A stretch of 62,837 bases of DNA from Planctomycetaceae bacterium (GTDB lineage: Bacteria > Planctomycetota > Planctomycetia > Planctomycetales > Planctomycetaceae). Below, piece after piece: positions 9,214 to 19,900 of this stretch; position 1 is the stretch's first letter; the number at the start of each line of letters is the position of its first letter. The stretch is taken from positions 1 to 62,837 of the forward strand of contig JAJDEI010000241.1 in NCBI GenBank assembly GCA_029259845.1, in the 5' to 3' direction. The notes below the pieces were generated by a model, which saw only the letters and a program-made list of their open reading frames with translations, was not told where the DNA came from and ran no database searches. The position numbers were made by a program, and so were the translations under genes.

Positions 9214-9981
9214 GTGACGTTGTTGGAAACAGCCGAAGCGGCGGCACGAATTGGCGGAGAGGTGCTCCGAGAGTGGGCGGACAAATTCACCGCGCGGGAG
9301 AAGAGTCCGGCGAATCTCGTCACCGAAGCAGATTTCGCCTCGGAGAAGGCGATCTTCGAGTTTATTCACGCGCGGTTCCCGGACCATCGTTTTCTGGGAG
9401 AGGAAGGGCTCAGCCGGGACGAGGGGAATTCGCCCTTTCGCTGGATCATCGACCCTCTCGACGGGACATCGAACTACGTGCACCGGTTCCCCTATTACGC
9501 CGTTTCGATTGGCGTGGAGCAGGAGGGCGTGCTGGTGGCCGGCGCGGTTTACGATCCGAGCCGCGATGAGATGTTCTCCGCAGCCGCGGGGAAAGGGGCG
9601 ACCGTCAATGGACAACCCATGCGCGTGTCGTCGCAGCAGGACTTGTCGGCGGCGTTGTGCATGGCGAGCCTGCCGGTGAAGACGACCCGCGACGACCCCG
9701 CGGTGCAACGGTTCTTGCGAGTTCTGGAGGCGGCGCAGCACGTCCAGCGGACGGGGTCGGCGGCCCTTAACCTGGCGTCCGTCGCCGCGGGTCGCGTGGA
9801 AGCGTTTTGGTCCACCAACCTGAAGCCGTGGGACATGGCGGCGGGTGTGCTACTCGTCCGGGAAGCGGGCGGGCGAGTCACACGAACGGGCGGCGGAACG
9901 TTCCTGGTCGATGAAGCGGATCTGCTGGCATCGAACGGGACGCCGCTGCACGACGAACTGGTCGATCTGCTGAGTTGCTGA
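9214..9981 (+). CDS. Inositol monophosphatase family phosphatase
   Basis: A 255-aa Mg2+-dependent phosphatase of the IMPase/SuhB/HisN group. It has motif A (LGEEGLS, residues ~66-72), motif B (IDPLDGTSNYVHRFP) and motif C (PWDMAAGVLLVREAGG), giving the usual Glu/Asp metal ligands. GTG 9214 is chosen because AGGAGG lies at 9201-9206 and the translation begins at the family's first helix. The frame is open back to 8920, but that part crosses REP-like repeats. The substrate (inositol phosphate, histidinol phosphate or other) cannot be decided from sequence alone. Confidence 0.9.
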   Translation: MTLLETAEAAARIGGEVLREWADKFTAREKSPANLVTEADFASEKAIFEFIHARFPDHRFLGEEGLSRDEGNSPFRWIIDPLDGTSNYVHRFPYYAVSIGVEQEGVLVAGAVYDPSRDEMFSAAAGKGATVNGQPMRVSSQQDLSAALCMASLPVKTTRDDPAVQRFLRVLEAAQHVQRTGSAALNLASVAAGRVEAFWSTNLKPWDMAAGVLLVREAGGRVTRTGGGTFLVDEADLLASNGTPLHDELVDLLSC

Positions 9982-10501
9982 TCCTTGGCTCCGCTGAGTG
10001 CTTGTACCGAGAATTCGTACAGACACCCGGTGTCGCGAATCGGTAACGGCCGTTTTGCATGAGTCCGGGCTCCGATCCCGCTCAAGGCGTCGCCTACAGA
10101 TTGAGACACCGGGTGTCTTCGACATTTCGCCTCCGACAACCTCGGTTCCGAGCGGCAGGCGGCTCGATGTTGCGGAAAACGGACATCCCGTTCCGACCGG
10201 AACTTTAGGAGATTGTGGCCGTCCCGGCACGGCGATCTCTGAGAGAACACCCGCTCTGAGCAAGTGGGTCCTTCAACCGTGTGAGATCAGGGGATATGAT
10301 ACAGGGAGCGGGGAGATGGTCTTTCACCGCCGTTTCGATAGCACCGCGCCGTGTCCTGCGTCATCATGGGGCGCAGGAGTGTCATTCGTTTGCCCCAGGC
10401 TTGAGCGGTGAATCGCGGGCGTTCCCGAGTGGTGACGACACGGCTGTTCCCGGACGATTCGTTCGACGGGAAAGATCCGTCGTCCGAGAGAGGCTGAATC
10501 G
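9982..10501. other. Gene-free stretch with a 13-bp inverted repeat
   Basis: I see no gene here. GACACCCGGTGTC at 10022-10034 is matched in inverted orientation at 10105-10117, and each arm is itself nearly palindromic. The promoter of the giant-protein operon at 10502 is presumably in this stretch, but no confident -35/-10 pair can be named. Confidence 0.6.
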
Positions 10502-13500
10502 GTGTCTCGACAACTGGCACTCGCGATGTTGAGCTTGCTGCTGACCGGTCTGCTCGGACCGGTCGGTGCTGCATCCGCCCAGGTTGCCCCGACAGCGAGT
10601 GGTCCGACTACGGTGTCCCCGGCTGCGGGAGCTGACGAGGATGGGACTGACGGACCGTCGGCGGGGACGCCGTCGACCGCCAAACGGTCGGCAACACTCC
10701 GCTCGGCAACAAAACCGGCGAGAACGATTTTCAAACAGGACGCCAAAGGTCAGTGGAGCCCGGTGCCGCTGGACTCTGCGGCATTCGATGAGATCGAACC
10801 GACATCTCGGGAACCGTCGGCCAACGATCCCCAGGTCCCGGATTCTTTCCTGTCGCAGCTCCGGCTCGACGGTACGGTGACCGACATCGGCGTCGACCTG
10901 ACAGCCGACGTGGCCGTCAAGGTGGTGACCCCGGATCGCTGGCTCAGAGTCCCGCTCCGATTCGACCAGGCGCTGCTCATCGGGGTCGAGCACGAGGGAA
11001 CGGGTGACGCAGCTCCCGATCTCGCCCACCCGGGGAACGAGGGGATTTCCTGGTTGCTCAAGGGGCAAGGGGAACATCGCCTGCAGCTCCATCTGCGCGT
11101 GCCGCTGCGAAAGACGCCGGAGGGAGAGCGGTTGCAACTTCAGTTGCCCGCTCTGGGTCTCTTCACGGGTGAGATGGAGTTGCGAATTCCATCAAGCGCC
11201 GTGACCGTCCGAGAGGGGAGCGGGGTCCGGCTGCGTGGAACAAAAACAGACGGGAACGCCACAATCGTTTCCGCTGACCTGACGGGAGAACGCCTTGATC
11301 TTCGATGGAACGTCGTGCTGCAACCGACGGAAACCATGACCCTGGAGCCGACGGAAATCAAGCTTACGCTGGCGGAGGACGTCTTTGAGCTGACGGCGCA
11401 TCAGGAGGTCCAGTTGCAGACGGGACAGTTGGACGCCCTGCGCGTCCGCCTGCCGTCGGACGACTTCAAATTGTCACCGCAGGGCGTTCGCGTGAGTGAC
11501 CGGAGCGGTCACGGCCGGTGGGTTCAGCCTTCGCCCCCGGACGAGGCGTCATGGGTCACGGTGCCGGTGGACGGTGTCGTCGGCAACATCGTCGAACTGG
11601 ATTGGCGGTTCGCTTATCAGCCGTCGGGATCGGACGATGAGATTGTGATCGACGGCTTCGAAGTGGCTGAGACACGCAAGCATACCGGGACCATTACCGT
11701 CGTCGGGTCTCCCTCGTATCGGATCTCCCGCGTTGAAGAGGGAGAGATCGGCATCAAGCGAACCGACGTCAGCGAGCAGTCTGCCGCTTTGGCGTATGCG
11801 TTTTCGGGGGGGCGATCCCGGTTGACGCTGCGCGTGGAGCCGATCGTTCCTTCGTTGTCGGTGACTCCCTTTTACTTCCTGCTGATCTCACCGGACCGTG
11901 TCGAGTTGCAAGCGGCGTTTCAGATTCATGTGGACGATGGGAGTTTCCGCAGCGTGCCAATTCGCTTGCAAGAGAAAGCGGGGAAGCCGTGGGTCGTCAA
12001 CGCTTCTCCCTCGACTGCCGGAGAGCTGCGCCCCATTCCCGTGAAGGGGAACGGCGAAGGGGGTGTCGACGACGGAACCGAACACGACTCCGGGCGGCAG
12101 TGGATCTTTCAACTTCCTGAGACGGTCGACCGGCAAACGACGGTGAGTTTGTCGGCGGCTTATTTCTTTGGACTGTATGGATCACAAGAGACGCCGTCGT
12201 TTTCTCTGCCGACCGTCACCGGCGCGCGAACCTTCCCCGGGTGGGTGGTCGTCTCGACCGCCGACAACGTCGAAGTGACGGCACACGCCCAGGCGGGCAC
12301 GACCCTCCTCCGGCAGGATGGCTCCGCCTTGCGGGGGCGTTCGATCACTCTGCCGGAATGGATGAGCACGCAGCCACAAACGGTCTATCGCCTGACGACG
12401 GCGGATTCGGAGTCGGCTCCCACCCTCGAAACAGAGGTCACCGTCCGGACCCAGCAAATCACGACCTCCGCAGACGTGCAACTCTCGACGCGGGAAAGAA
12501 ACCTGAGCGTGACCCAGCGGATCGCCTACAACGTCGAGTATGGGCGAATCTCCCGGGTTCGATTGCAGATTCCTCCGGCCCTTGAGGAACTCATTCCCGA
12601 AGAGGTTCGCCCGCAGTCTCTGCAGTTTCTGTTGAACGGCGACAAACCGCTGCAGGCCGAATGGTCCGGCCGCGACGTTTCGCTGGATCTTCCGTCGCCG
12701 CTGTTGGGAGGATTCGAGATTGTCGTGGCCGGCTATTTCGTCGGGCGGAGTCCGGCGTCGGAGCAAGAAACGCTGCATGTGCCGGTCATTCGCAGCTTGG
12801 ACCAGCCGTTCGAGAGGGTGCGCCTGTCGGTTCCCGGGCAGGACACGACGGAGGTGACCGTTACGGACAAAGCATGGACCCGGTTGGCGACCGTGATCGG
12901 CGGACCGCAGTGGATCAGCAATCAATCCGTCGAAGGCGTTTCCATCGCAGTCAATCGGTCGCTTTCCCACAGCCCGCTCCGATTGACGATCAGCGAAGCG
13001 CTCCTGCAAACAGAATTGGACGAAGTCGGAAACTCGTCGACCACGGCAACCTATCTGATGAAGCGGCCCAAGACGCGACTGATCGTGCAGCTGCCGGATG
13101 ACGTCCAGAATCCCCAATTCGACTGGAACGGCACACCTTTGCCCAACGGGGCGGCTGTTGAAGAACCGAAATATCCGCACCAGTTCCGGCTGAACCCGCC
13201 GACGCACGCACGGGCCGGTGAGCCCGCCGCCTTTCGGCTGACAATCCGTTATCGCCAACCCCGTCCCGAAACTCGCTGGTCCGAGGGCCGGCCGGTCGTG
13301 TTCCCCAAGTTTCCGAACGGCGTTTGGATTGAACAATCCTGGTGGGAGCTCTCATTGCCCAGTTCGCAGCACTTGTTCGTCTCACCCAAGACGATGACGC
13401 CCCAATTCCAGTGGCAGCGTGAGCAAATCTTCTGGAGCCGCCGGCCGAACTCCGCCTTCGAATCCGTGAGGAACGCCATTCTGCCGAATTCCTTTGCCGA

Positions 13501-13984
13501 GCCGCCGTCATCAAACGGTTCGGCGAACGTCTACGCGTTCAAGAGCTTCGTGTCCCCCCAAGAGGTCCGCTTCCGTTCCATGAGCAAGTCGATGATCGTG
13601 TTCCTCGGTGCCGGTTTGACGCTCACGCTCAGCTTCCTGCTGGTGAAAGTTCCCGCCGCGAGGCATCCGTCGCTCTGGCTGGGCGCGGGGCTGGTTTTCA
13701 CAGCCGCATCGCTGTGGTATCTGGAACCAATGCTGCTTCTCCTGCAGCCGGCCGCCTACGGGCTTGTCCTGCCGTTGTGTGCTGCACTGCTGGAATACGC
13801 AACCGACGGAGGCCTCTCCTCCCGGCGGCACCGGATTTCGCCTTCGGACTTGTCCCGGTCTGACGTGCGCGGAACGCCGCTGGACAGCGGATCCGCATAC
13901 GCGCCTGTCGCCCTGGTGGAGCCCCAATTGGCAACGACACACGTCCGTCCCGCTGCTATTTCCGATTCCGGGATCAAGCCATGA
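10502..13984 (+). CDS. Large exported membrane-anchored protein of unknown function
   Basis: A 1160-aa protein starting with GTG. A clear signal peptide (residues 1-27, LALAMLSLLLTGLLG then ASA) is followed by a Thr/Ala/Pro-rich segment and about 900 residues of apparently beta-rich sequence. Near the C-terminus lie two or three membrane helices (IVFLGAGLTLTLSFLLV, LWLGAGLVFTAASLWYL and MLLLLQPAAYGLVLPLCAAL) and a short cytoplasmic tail. The stop overlaps the next gene's start as ATGA, so the two are likely coupled. I recognise no catalytic motif. The layout suggests a cell-envelope protein facing the periplasm. Confidence 0.85.
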   Translation: MSRQLALAMLSLLLTGLLGPVGAASAQVAPTASGPTTVSPAAGADEDGTDGPSAGTPSTAKRSATLRSATKPARTIFKQDAKGQWSPVPLDSAAFDEIEPTSREPSANDPQVPDSFLSQLRLDGTVTDIGVDLTADVAVKVVTPDRWLRVPLRFDQALLIGVEHEGTGDAAPDLAHPGNEGISWLLKGQGEHRLQLHLRVPLRKTPEGERLQLQLPALGLFTGEMELRIPSSAVTVREGSGVRLRGTKTDGNATIVSADLTGERLDLRWNVVLQPTETMTLEPTEIKLTLAEDVFELTAHQEVQLQTGQLDALRVRLPSDDFKLSPQGVRVSDRSGHGRWVQPSPPDEASWVTVPVDGVVGNIVELDWRFAYQPSGSDDEIVIDGFEVAETRKHTGTITVVGSPSYRISRVEEGEIGIKRTDVSEQSAALAYAFSGGRSRLTLRVEPIVPSLSVTPFYFLLISPDRVELQAAFQIHVDDGSFRSVPIRLQEKAGKPWVVNASPSTAGELRPIPVKGNGEGGVDDGTEHDSGRQWIFQLPETVDRQTTVSLSAAYFFGLYGSQETPSFSLPTVTGARTFPGWVVVSTADNVEVTAHAQAGTTLLRQDGSALRGRSITLPEWMSTQPQTVYRLTTADSESAPTLETEVTVRTQQITTSADVQLSTRERNLSVTQRIAYNVEYGRISRVRLQIPPALEELIPEEVRPQSLQFLLNGDKPLQAEWSGRDVSLDLPSPLLGGFEIVVAGYFVGRSPASEQETLHVPVIRSLDQPFERVRLSVPGQDTTEVTVTDKAWTRLATVIGGPQWISNQSVEGVSIAVNRSLSHSPLRLTISEALLQTELDEVGNSSTTATYLMKRPKTRLIVQLPDDVQNPQFDWNGTPLPNGAAVEEPKYPHQFRLNPPTHARAGEPAAFRLTIRYRQPRPETRWSEGRPVVFPKFPNGVWIEQSWWELSLPSSQHLFVSPKTMTPQFQWQREQIFWSRRPNSAFESVRNAILPNSFAEPPSSNGSANVYAFKSFVSPQEVRFRSMSKSMIVFLGAGLTLTLSFLLVKVPAARHPSLWLGAGLVFTAASLWYLEPMLLLLQPAAYGLVLPLCAALLEYATDGGLSSRRHRISPSDLSRSDVRGTPLDSGSAYAPVALVEPQLATTHVRPAAISDSGIKP

Positions 13985-16900
13985 CGGTCCCTGTTCGGCC
14001 GATGACCCGTCTCGATGGACGACGCGCAGAAGATGCGCGACGCGATGCAAGAGAGGGCGCGGCGTCGTGCGCCTCGTCGCCAAACCAAGCTCTCCAGGCC
14101 AGAAGTTCGGACGGCTTGCCTCATCGGCACGATGAATGCTTTCGTTCGGACCGGGCGAACCTGTTGTGGGCAAGCTTGTTGCGGACGGCACACGCGGCAT
14201 GGTCGGCGTTGATCACATTCACGTTGCTGTTGGCTGGCGGTCCATTGGCTGGTGCCCGACTGGCCGCTGACGATGCGGCGGCCGCCGGGAAAACGGTCGC
14301 CGTTCGTGAGGTTTATGTTCCGGCGGATGAGCCGAGCGCGTGGCCCAACGGCGAATGGCTGGCCCGGCCGACGCGGGAATATCGGCAGATTCTGTCCGAC
14401 CTCACGGGGAAGGACTATGCGCCGCCACGTGCTTCGCTGGGGCGAGTCCTCTACACCGCGACAATGGACGGGAGTTCCTTCACCAACGGCCGGTTCACGG
14501 CAGACGTACAACTTCGTGGCTCGGCGCCGGCGTACATCTCGCTGGGACAGCCGACGTGTGCCTTTCGCCACCTGGAGTGGGAGGATCGGCCCGCCGTGTG
14601 GGGGCTGAGTCCGACCGGGGAGACGCTGTTACGGGTGCGTTCTCACTGCGGCACGCTTCGCGGGGATTGGTCGCTTGCCGGACAACCGATCTTTGGGCGG
14701 GTGGAGTTCGAGGCGACCCTGCTGCCGGCAGTGGTTTCGACGTTGCAGTTGCGGCTGCCGGCCTCCAGGCAGTTGACGGCGGACGCTCCCGTGAGTGTCA
14801 AGGTCGTCCCCGGCTCCGATCCGGATTGGCGGACATGGATCCTGGATCTTGGCCAGCTGTCGCAAATTCGGATGGTCGTCTCGGAGAAGCCGGCCAAGCC
14901 CGGCACGACAGACCAATTCGCCGAACGGGTCTCCCGACACTCGCTGACGCCGGACGGGCTGGTTCTTCAATCGGGTTTTCAGGTTGAGGGCGCAAGTGCG
15001 GCGAAGGACCAATTGGTTTTCGACGTCTCCGCCGGCTTGGAGGTGACTTCCGTCACGCTGGGCAAGGACCTCGAGCTTCCGTTCCAGCGTGTCCACGACG
15101 ACGAAGGAGCCCGCGCTGCCGTGGTGGTTCCGCTGGAGGCGGTTTCCCTCACCGGACGCGCCAAACTGAGCGTGCGAGGTGAGATGCCGCTTCCCTCGGA
15201 GAGCCGCCTGCTGCTGCCGACGATCTCGCTCCGAAGTTTCCCACTCGTCTCTTCGCGACTCGAAGTGACGATCGGCCATCCGTTGGAATTGCTTGATTAT
15301 GCGGCGACGCGATGCCGCCTCATCGCATCGACGTTGACCGCCCAGGAAACGGACACCCTGGTATTCGAAGACTGGGCCGCGAACTCCCGGGTGACCGTTT
15401 TCTGGGGAGTCCCCCGGTCCGATGTGGTCGCTGACGTGATCGCTGTTGTCGACGCGAAACACGCCCGCCCCATCTCGCGAACATTGCTGAAACTGACGGC
15501 CCGCTCCGGATCCGCTTACGAACTCACCTGTGACGTTCCCCGCGACTGGCAAGTCACCCGCGTGACGTCCCAACCGTGGCACCGGCTGCCACAGGTTTCC
15601 TCCTGGCGGACCTCCTCGGAAGCCGACGGTTCGACGCAATTATGGATGGAATTCCGGGACTCATTGGCGCAGAACGTTCCCGTGTTCGTTGAAGTCTGGG
15701 CGACACGGACAACCGACCAGTGGCCGTCGTCCGTCGACATGCCCGTGGTCCTGCCGCGGGCATCCGGCTTGCGGCACGTGCATCTGGCCATCCAGTCCCC
15801 GCAGGGCCGGGCATTCACGTTACCGGCCACTTCGTCTTATCGGCCCTTGAAGTTCCCCGACATGCGCGATGCCTGGAAGGATGTCATCGACGACTGGGAC
15901 GAATGGCTGGGAGATCCGCTGACTGATCCGCCGCCATCCGCCGAACCGCTGTACATCGCGGCCGAAACCCCATCGGGATCCGACACCCTGCAGGTCATTC
16001 CCACCGAGCAGACCGCGACCCCGACGACGGAGCAACAGGAGCAGATCGGCGACTCTTCCCGAACGGTGCGCCGAACCGGAAACGGCCGGTCGGGCAGCCC
16101 GGCACAGAGCCGCGTGACGGCTGCCATCGGGGAGAGTGCCGCGCCGGAGGGGCCGGTCCTGTCCGGTTCGCTGCTTGCCGATGTCACCATCGCCACGCGA
16201 GTCCCCGCAGCATTAGAAAGCGTCTGTGTGCAGACGGCTTCGTACCGCCTTCGCCGTCCGTCCATCGGGGTTGAATTGCAGTTCGGCCTCCCGGTCCCTG
16301 GGGAACTGATCGCCGCCCGCGTTGATGGAAGCGAAGACCATGCAGTCGTGACCGGCCAAACGGCAATTGTCCGGATTCCCTCCGGCGACGCGAGCGTGCT
16401 GATCGAAATCGAATACCGCGTCCCGTTCTCGCACTCCCTGCTCCGGGGAACCGGGACCATTCCGTTGCCTCAATCGCAACTCCCGGCCGCGAGTCTGCGA
16501 TGGTCCGTGGAGTTGCCCGACTCGTATCGTCTCGGCTCCTCCACGAGCGGCACGTCGCTCGGCTTTCGGGAGACCGGGTGGCGGCAGAGACTGTTGGGAC
16601 CATTGGGCCTCGCACCGGCCGAGCCCGCCTTCTGGCCTTTCGGAACCGGCTCCCATTCCAAAGACAACGACGCAACTCCGGAACCCGCGAATCGCAAGAC
16701 TTCCGCCGAGGAGAGCACGACGGATGCAGCGGCGGTTGACGCGGCAGATTCCGCGGCGGACACGACGGGGGAGACAACGACGGCGGAGCCGCCCGATGCG
16801 ACGCTTCACGTCGAAACACGTTCCGTTTCGTTCACGGCGGGGGAACTCAAATTGGAGATTCTGCGACACGACAAGACGCAGCATCTCGGATGGGTCTTGC

Positions 16901-19900
16901 TCGTCGCCGCGTTGTTGACGACCACGTTCATGCCGTCGATTCCGTTCCTTTCTCACAGTCTGATCCGCCCCGGTTGGGTCATTGCCACCGCGCTGGTTGC
17001 GGCTCTCGTCCCGGAAGCACTGGCCGTCCCGTGCGGAGGGCTGTTCCTCGGTTCCTTCGCCGGGACGTTGCTGCCGTCACGGTTTCCGCTTCGCCGCGTC
17101 TGGGGTCCGGGAGTGTCGCAGCCAATCGGGAGTACGCAGATGCTCGCGGGAGCTGCGGCACCGTTGATGGTGATTGCCCTGCTGGCGACCGGCGACACAT
17201 TCGCCTATCAACCCGTCGCCAACAGGGGCGTGGCGGCGACTGTTGCCGCCGAAACAGGACCCGTCGCGAAATCCGACGCGGAACCGAAATCAGCCGCCGG
17301 CTCGAAAACGGCGCAGGTTCCGGCCTACGACGCCATGATTCCCATCCGGTCCGGCGAACCGACGCTCGAAGAGACCCCGGTCGTGTACGTCAGTTCGGCC
17401 TTGCTGTCGCGTTGGAGGGCAACCCGGACTCCGTCCCCTGAAACTCCGCCATATCTGCTTCGCGAGGCTTCGTATTCCATCGCGGCAGACTATTTGTCGA
17501 GACCGCGTGTCACCGCGATCTTCGATGTCGTCCGGCCCGATCCGGCCGCTGCGCGACAAATCGTGTTGCCGCTCCGCGGAATCGCGTTCGACGACGGCAC
17601 CTCCTGCCGCGTCAACGGCCGCAAGGCCACCGTCATCCCCATGCGCGATGATGCGGGAATCATGATCGACGTTGCGGACTCGGTTTCCGGGGCGTTGCCG
17701 GAAGACGGTCCCGGCGACCCCGGACCGGGTGACTTCGAATCCAACTCCCTGCTTCGCATCGAACTTTCCTTCCGCCCGCGGTCCGGCGATCAGCGAACGT
17801 CCCGACGAATCGAATTCGAGATCCCGCCCCTGTTGTCGTCGGTCGTGGACATGGGCACGTTCCCTGCTGGGATCGAACCAGCAGTTCTCAACGCCCGGGG
17901 AGCCGGAGCACCGAAGAACAACGAGGATTTCATTCAGACCGAACTGGGGCCTGTCGCAAGACTCGAAGTCGACTGGAGCGACGCCCCGCAGGGCGCAGGG
18001 AACGGAGCGATGGCCGCCGATCTCGCGCTCTCCTCCGTCGAACTCCATCCGCGCCGCTTGCAAGTTCGCACGCGGCTCTCGTTTCGCACGAACCCGATCG
18101 CAGACAACCGGTCACTGCACACCGTTGAAGTGCAGTTGCCGCCGGGCGCCCGGCTGCGCGATGTCCGTGCTCCCGGACTGGCCGATTCGACCGCTATTCG
18201 ACGGGACGGCCTGCCGACCCGTTTGCAACTCGCCTTTGAAACACTTCCCGCTGACCGCATCGGTGTCGATATCGAGTACACGCTTCCTGCGGAGATGTCG
18301 GGCCAAGTCGTGCGGGTTCCCGAATTCGCGTTTCTCCCGGGTGGCACAGCGGACGATTTCCCGCGGCACCTGATGGCACTGACGGCAAGCCCCGGTTTTC
18401 AAATCGGCTCCCGCGCCGCCGAACTGGTGGATGAAGGAATTGCGCCGGTCACGCCGTCACATTTCGTGCAAGCGTGGGGCGAGCCGGACGCAACGGTCCC
18501 GGATCTGATGTTCTCGCTGACATCGCCCCGGTCGCTCGATCTGCCACTGACGCCTCTCCGGCCGGTTGTCACAGCCGCCGTTCGCGAAATTCTGGCCGTC
18601 GGCCGTTCCCGGTTCGTTTGGGAAGCGGAGGCCGACGTCGAATGCCAATCAGTACCGATTGCCGTTCATCGGTTGTCGGTCGATCCGCGGATCCGAATCA
18701 GCTCGGTCCGCGTCGAGCAGGACGGTGCCGACCGGCTGGTTCGCTGGTCGATGACGCGCCCCCACGAGATCACTTTGCTGCTCACCGAAGACTTCGTGGG
18801 CCGGCAATCGATCCGCGTGTCGGGAGACTTCCCATTCGCGATCAACGAACCGACCGACCTTCCCCGGTTCTCGCTGCGCGATGCCCAGCTCGCGCAACAC
18901 GAACTGGAAATCCGGAATCCGGCCGGCTGGGCCATCGAGACGCTGAACGCAACTGGCACGCTCCTTGAGAATGCACCCAGCGTGGCATCGGATGGACAAG
19001 CGACGCCGGTTGCCGATGCAGCTCACCGATTTGACCTGCTTTCCGACACGCCTCCGGCGAAGGTCCGGGTTGTGGAAACAGCCGCGACGTTCAACTTTGA
19101 ACGCATCGTTTCAATTCATGCGCAGGAAAACGATTTGTTGCAGATGCGAACGCTGATTCGCATTCCGGAAAGCGCCCCGCTCCCCCCCTGGATCGAATTC
19201 GTCGTCCCGGCGGACTGGGCTCGTTTCGGTCCGCTGGCCACACCGCCGGAACTGGCACCGGGTTCCCCCGGCCCGAATGGGGGCACCCTGTTCATCCTCG
19301 GCACTCCGCCCGGAAGTTCCCCCATCCGAAACGTGGAGTTCTCCGTCACGTTCCCGCGGTCGGAGGAGCCGTCATGGACCGTTGCCAACATCGGTCTTCC
19401 ACAAGGATCGCTGAGCCGCCAACGTCTGGTGCTTTCCGGAGATTGCCCCTTCCGCGTCGCCGGTGATGCGCGGGAAACGCCGTTGGACGACGACCTGCGG
19501 GCGATGATCTCTCTCCCCGAAGAAAACGCCGCGACGCCGCGAATTTCCTACTCATCGGGTGGTGGCCCCTGGACGTTCGCGCGGGGTCGTCCGGATGGAG
19601 CCACCAGTCAGATCACACGGATAGAATCAGCGATCTGGGAGATCCCCCCGTTCGGGTTTGCGGGAATCACCGTCGCCGATGTCGCCCAGGGCCGCGCAGC
19701 CGATGTCATAGTCCAAATCCCTGTGCAACTTCGGCTCGTGCAGGCGAGTTGGGGCGGCGAGTTGCTGCCATTGCCTCCGGAAGGGACCCGGTCGCTGACC
19801 GTTCCGGCCACCTTGACGAGCCGCCCGCGTCAACCGCAGCAACTGCGGCTCTGGTGGAAGTCGCGAAGTCCGTCGTCCGCGCTCCGCCGCACAATCTTGC

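Noticed and set aside
12182-13336. 384-aa minus-strand ORF
   Set aside because: Antisense of the 1160-aa exported protein; Arg/Pro/Gly-rich composition typical of shadows.
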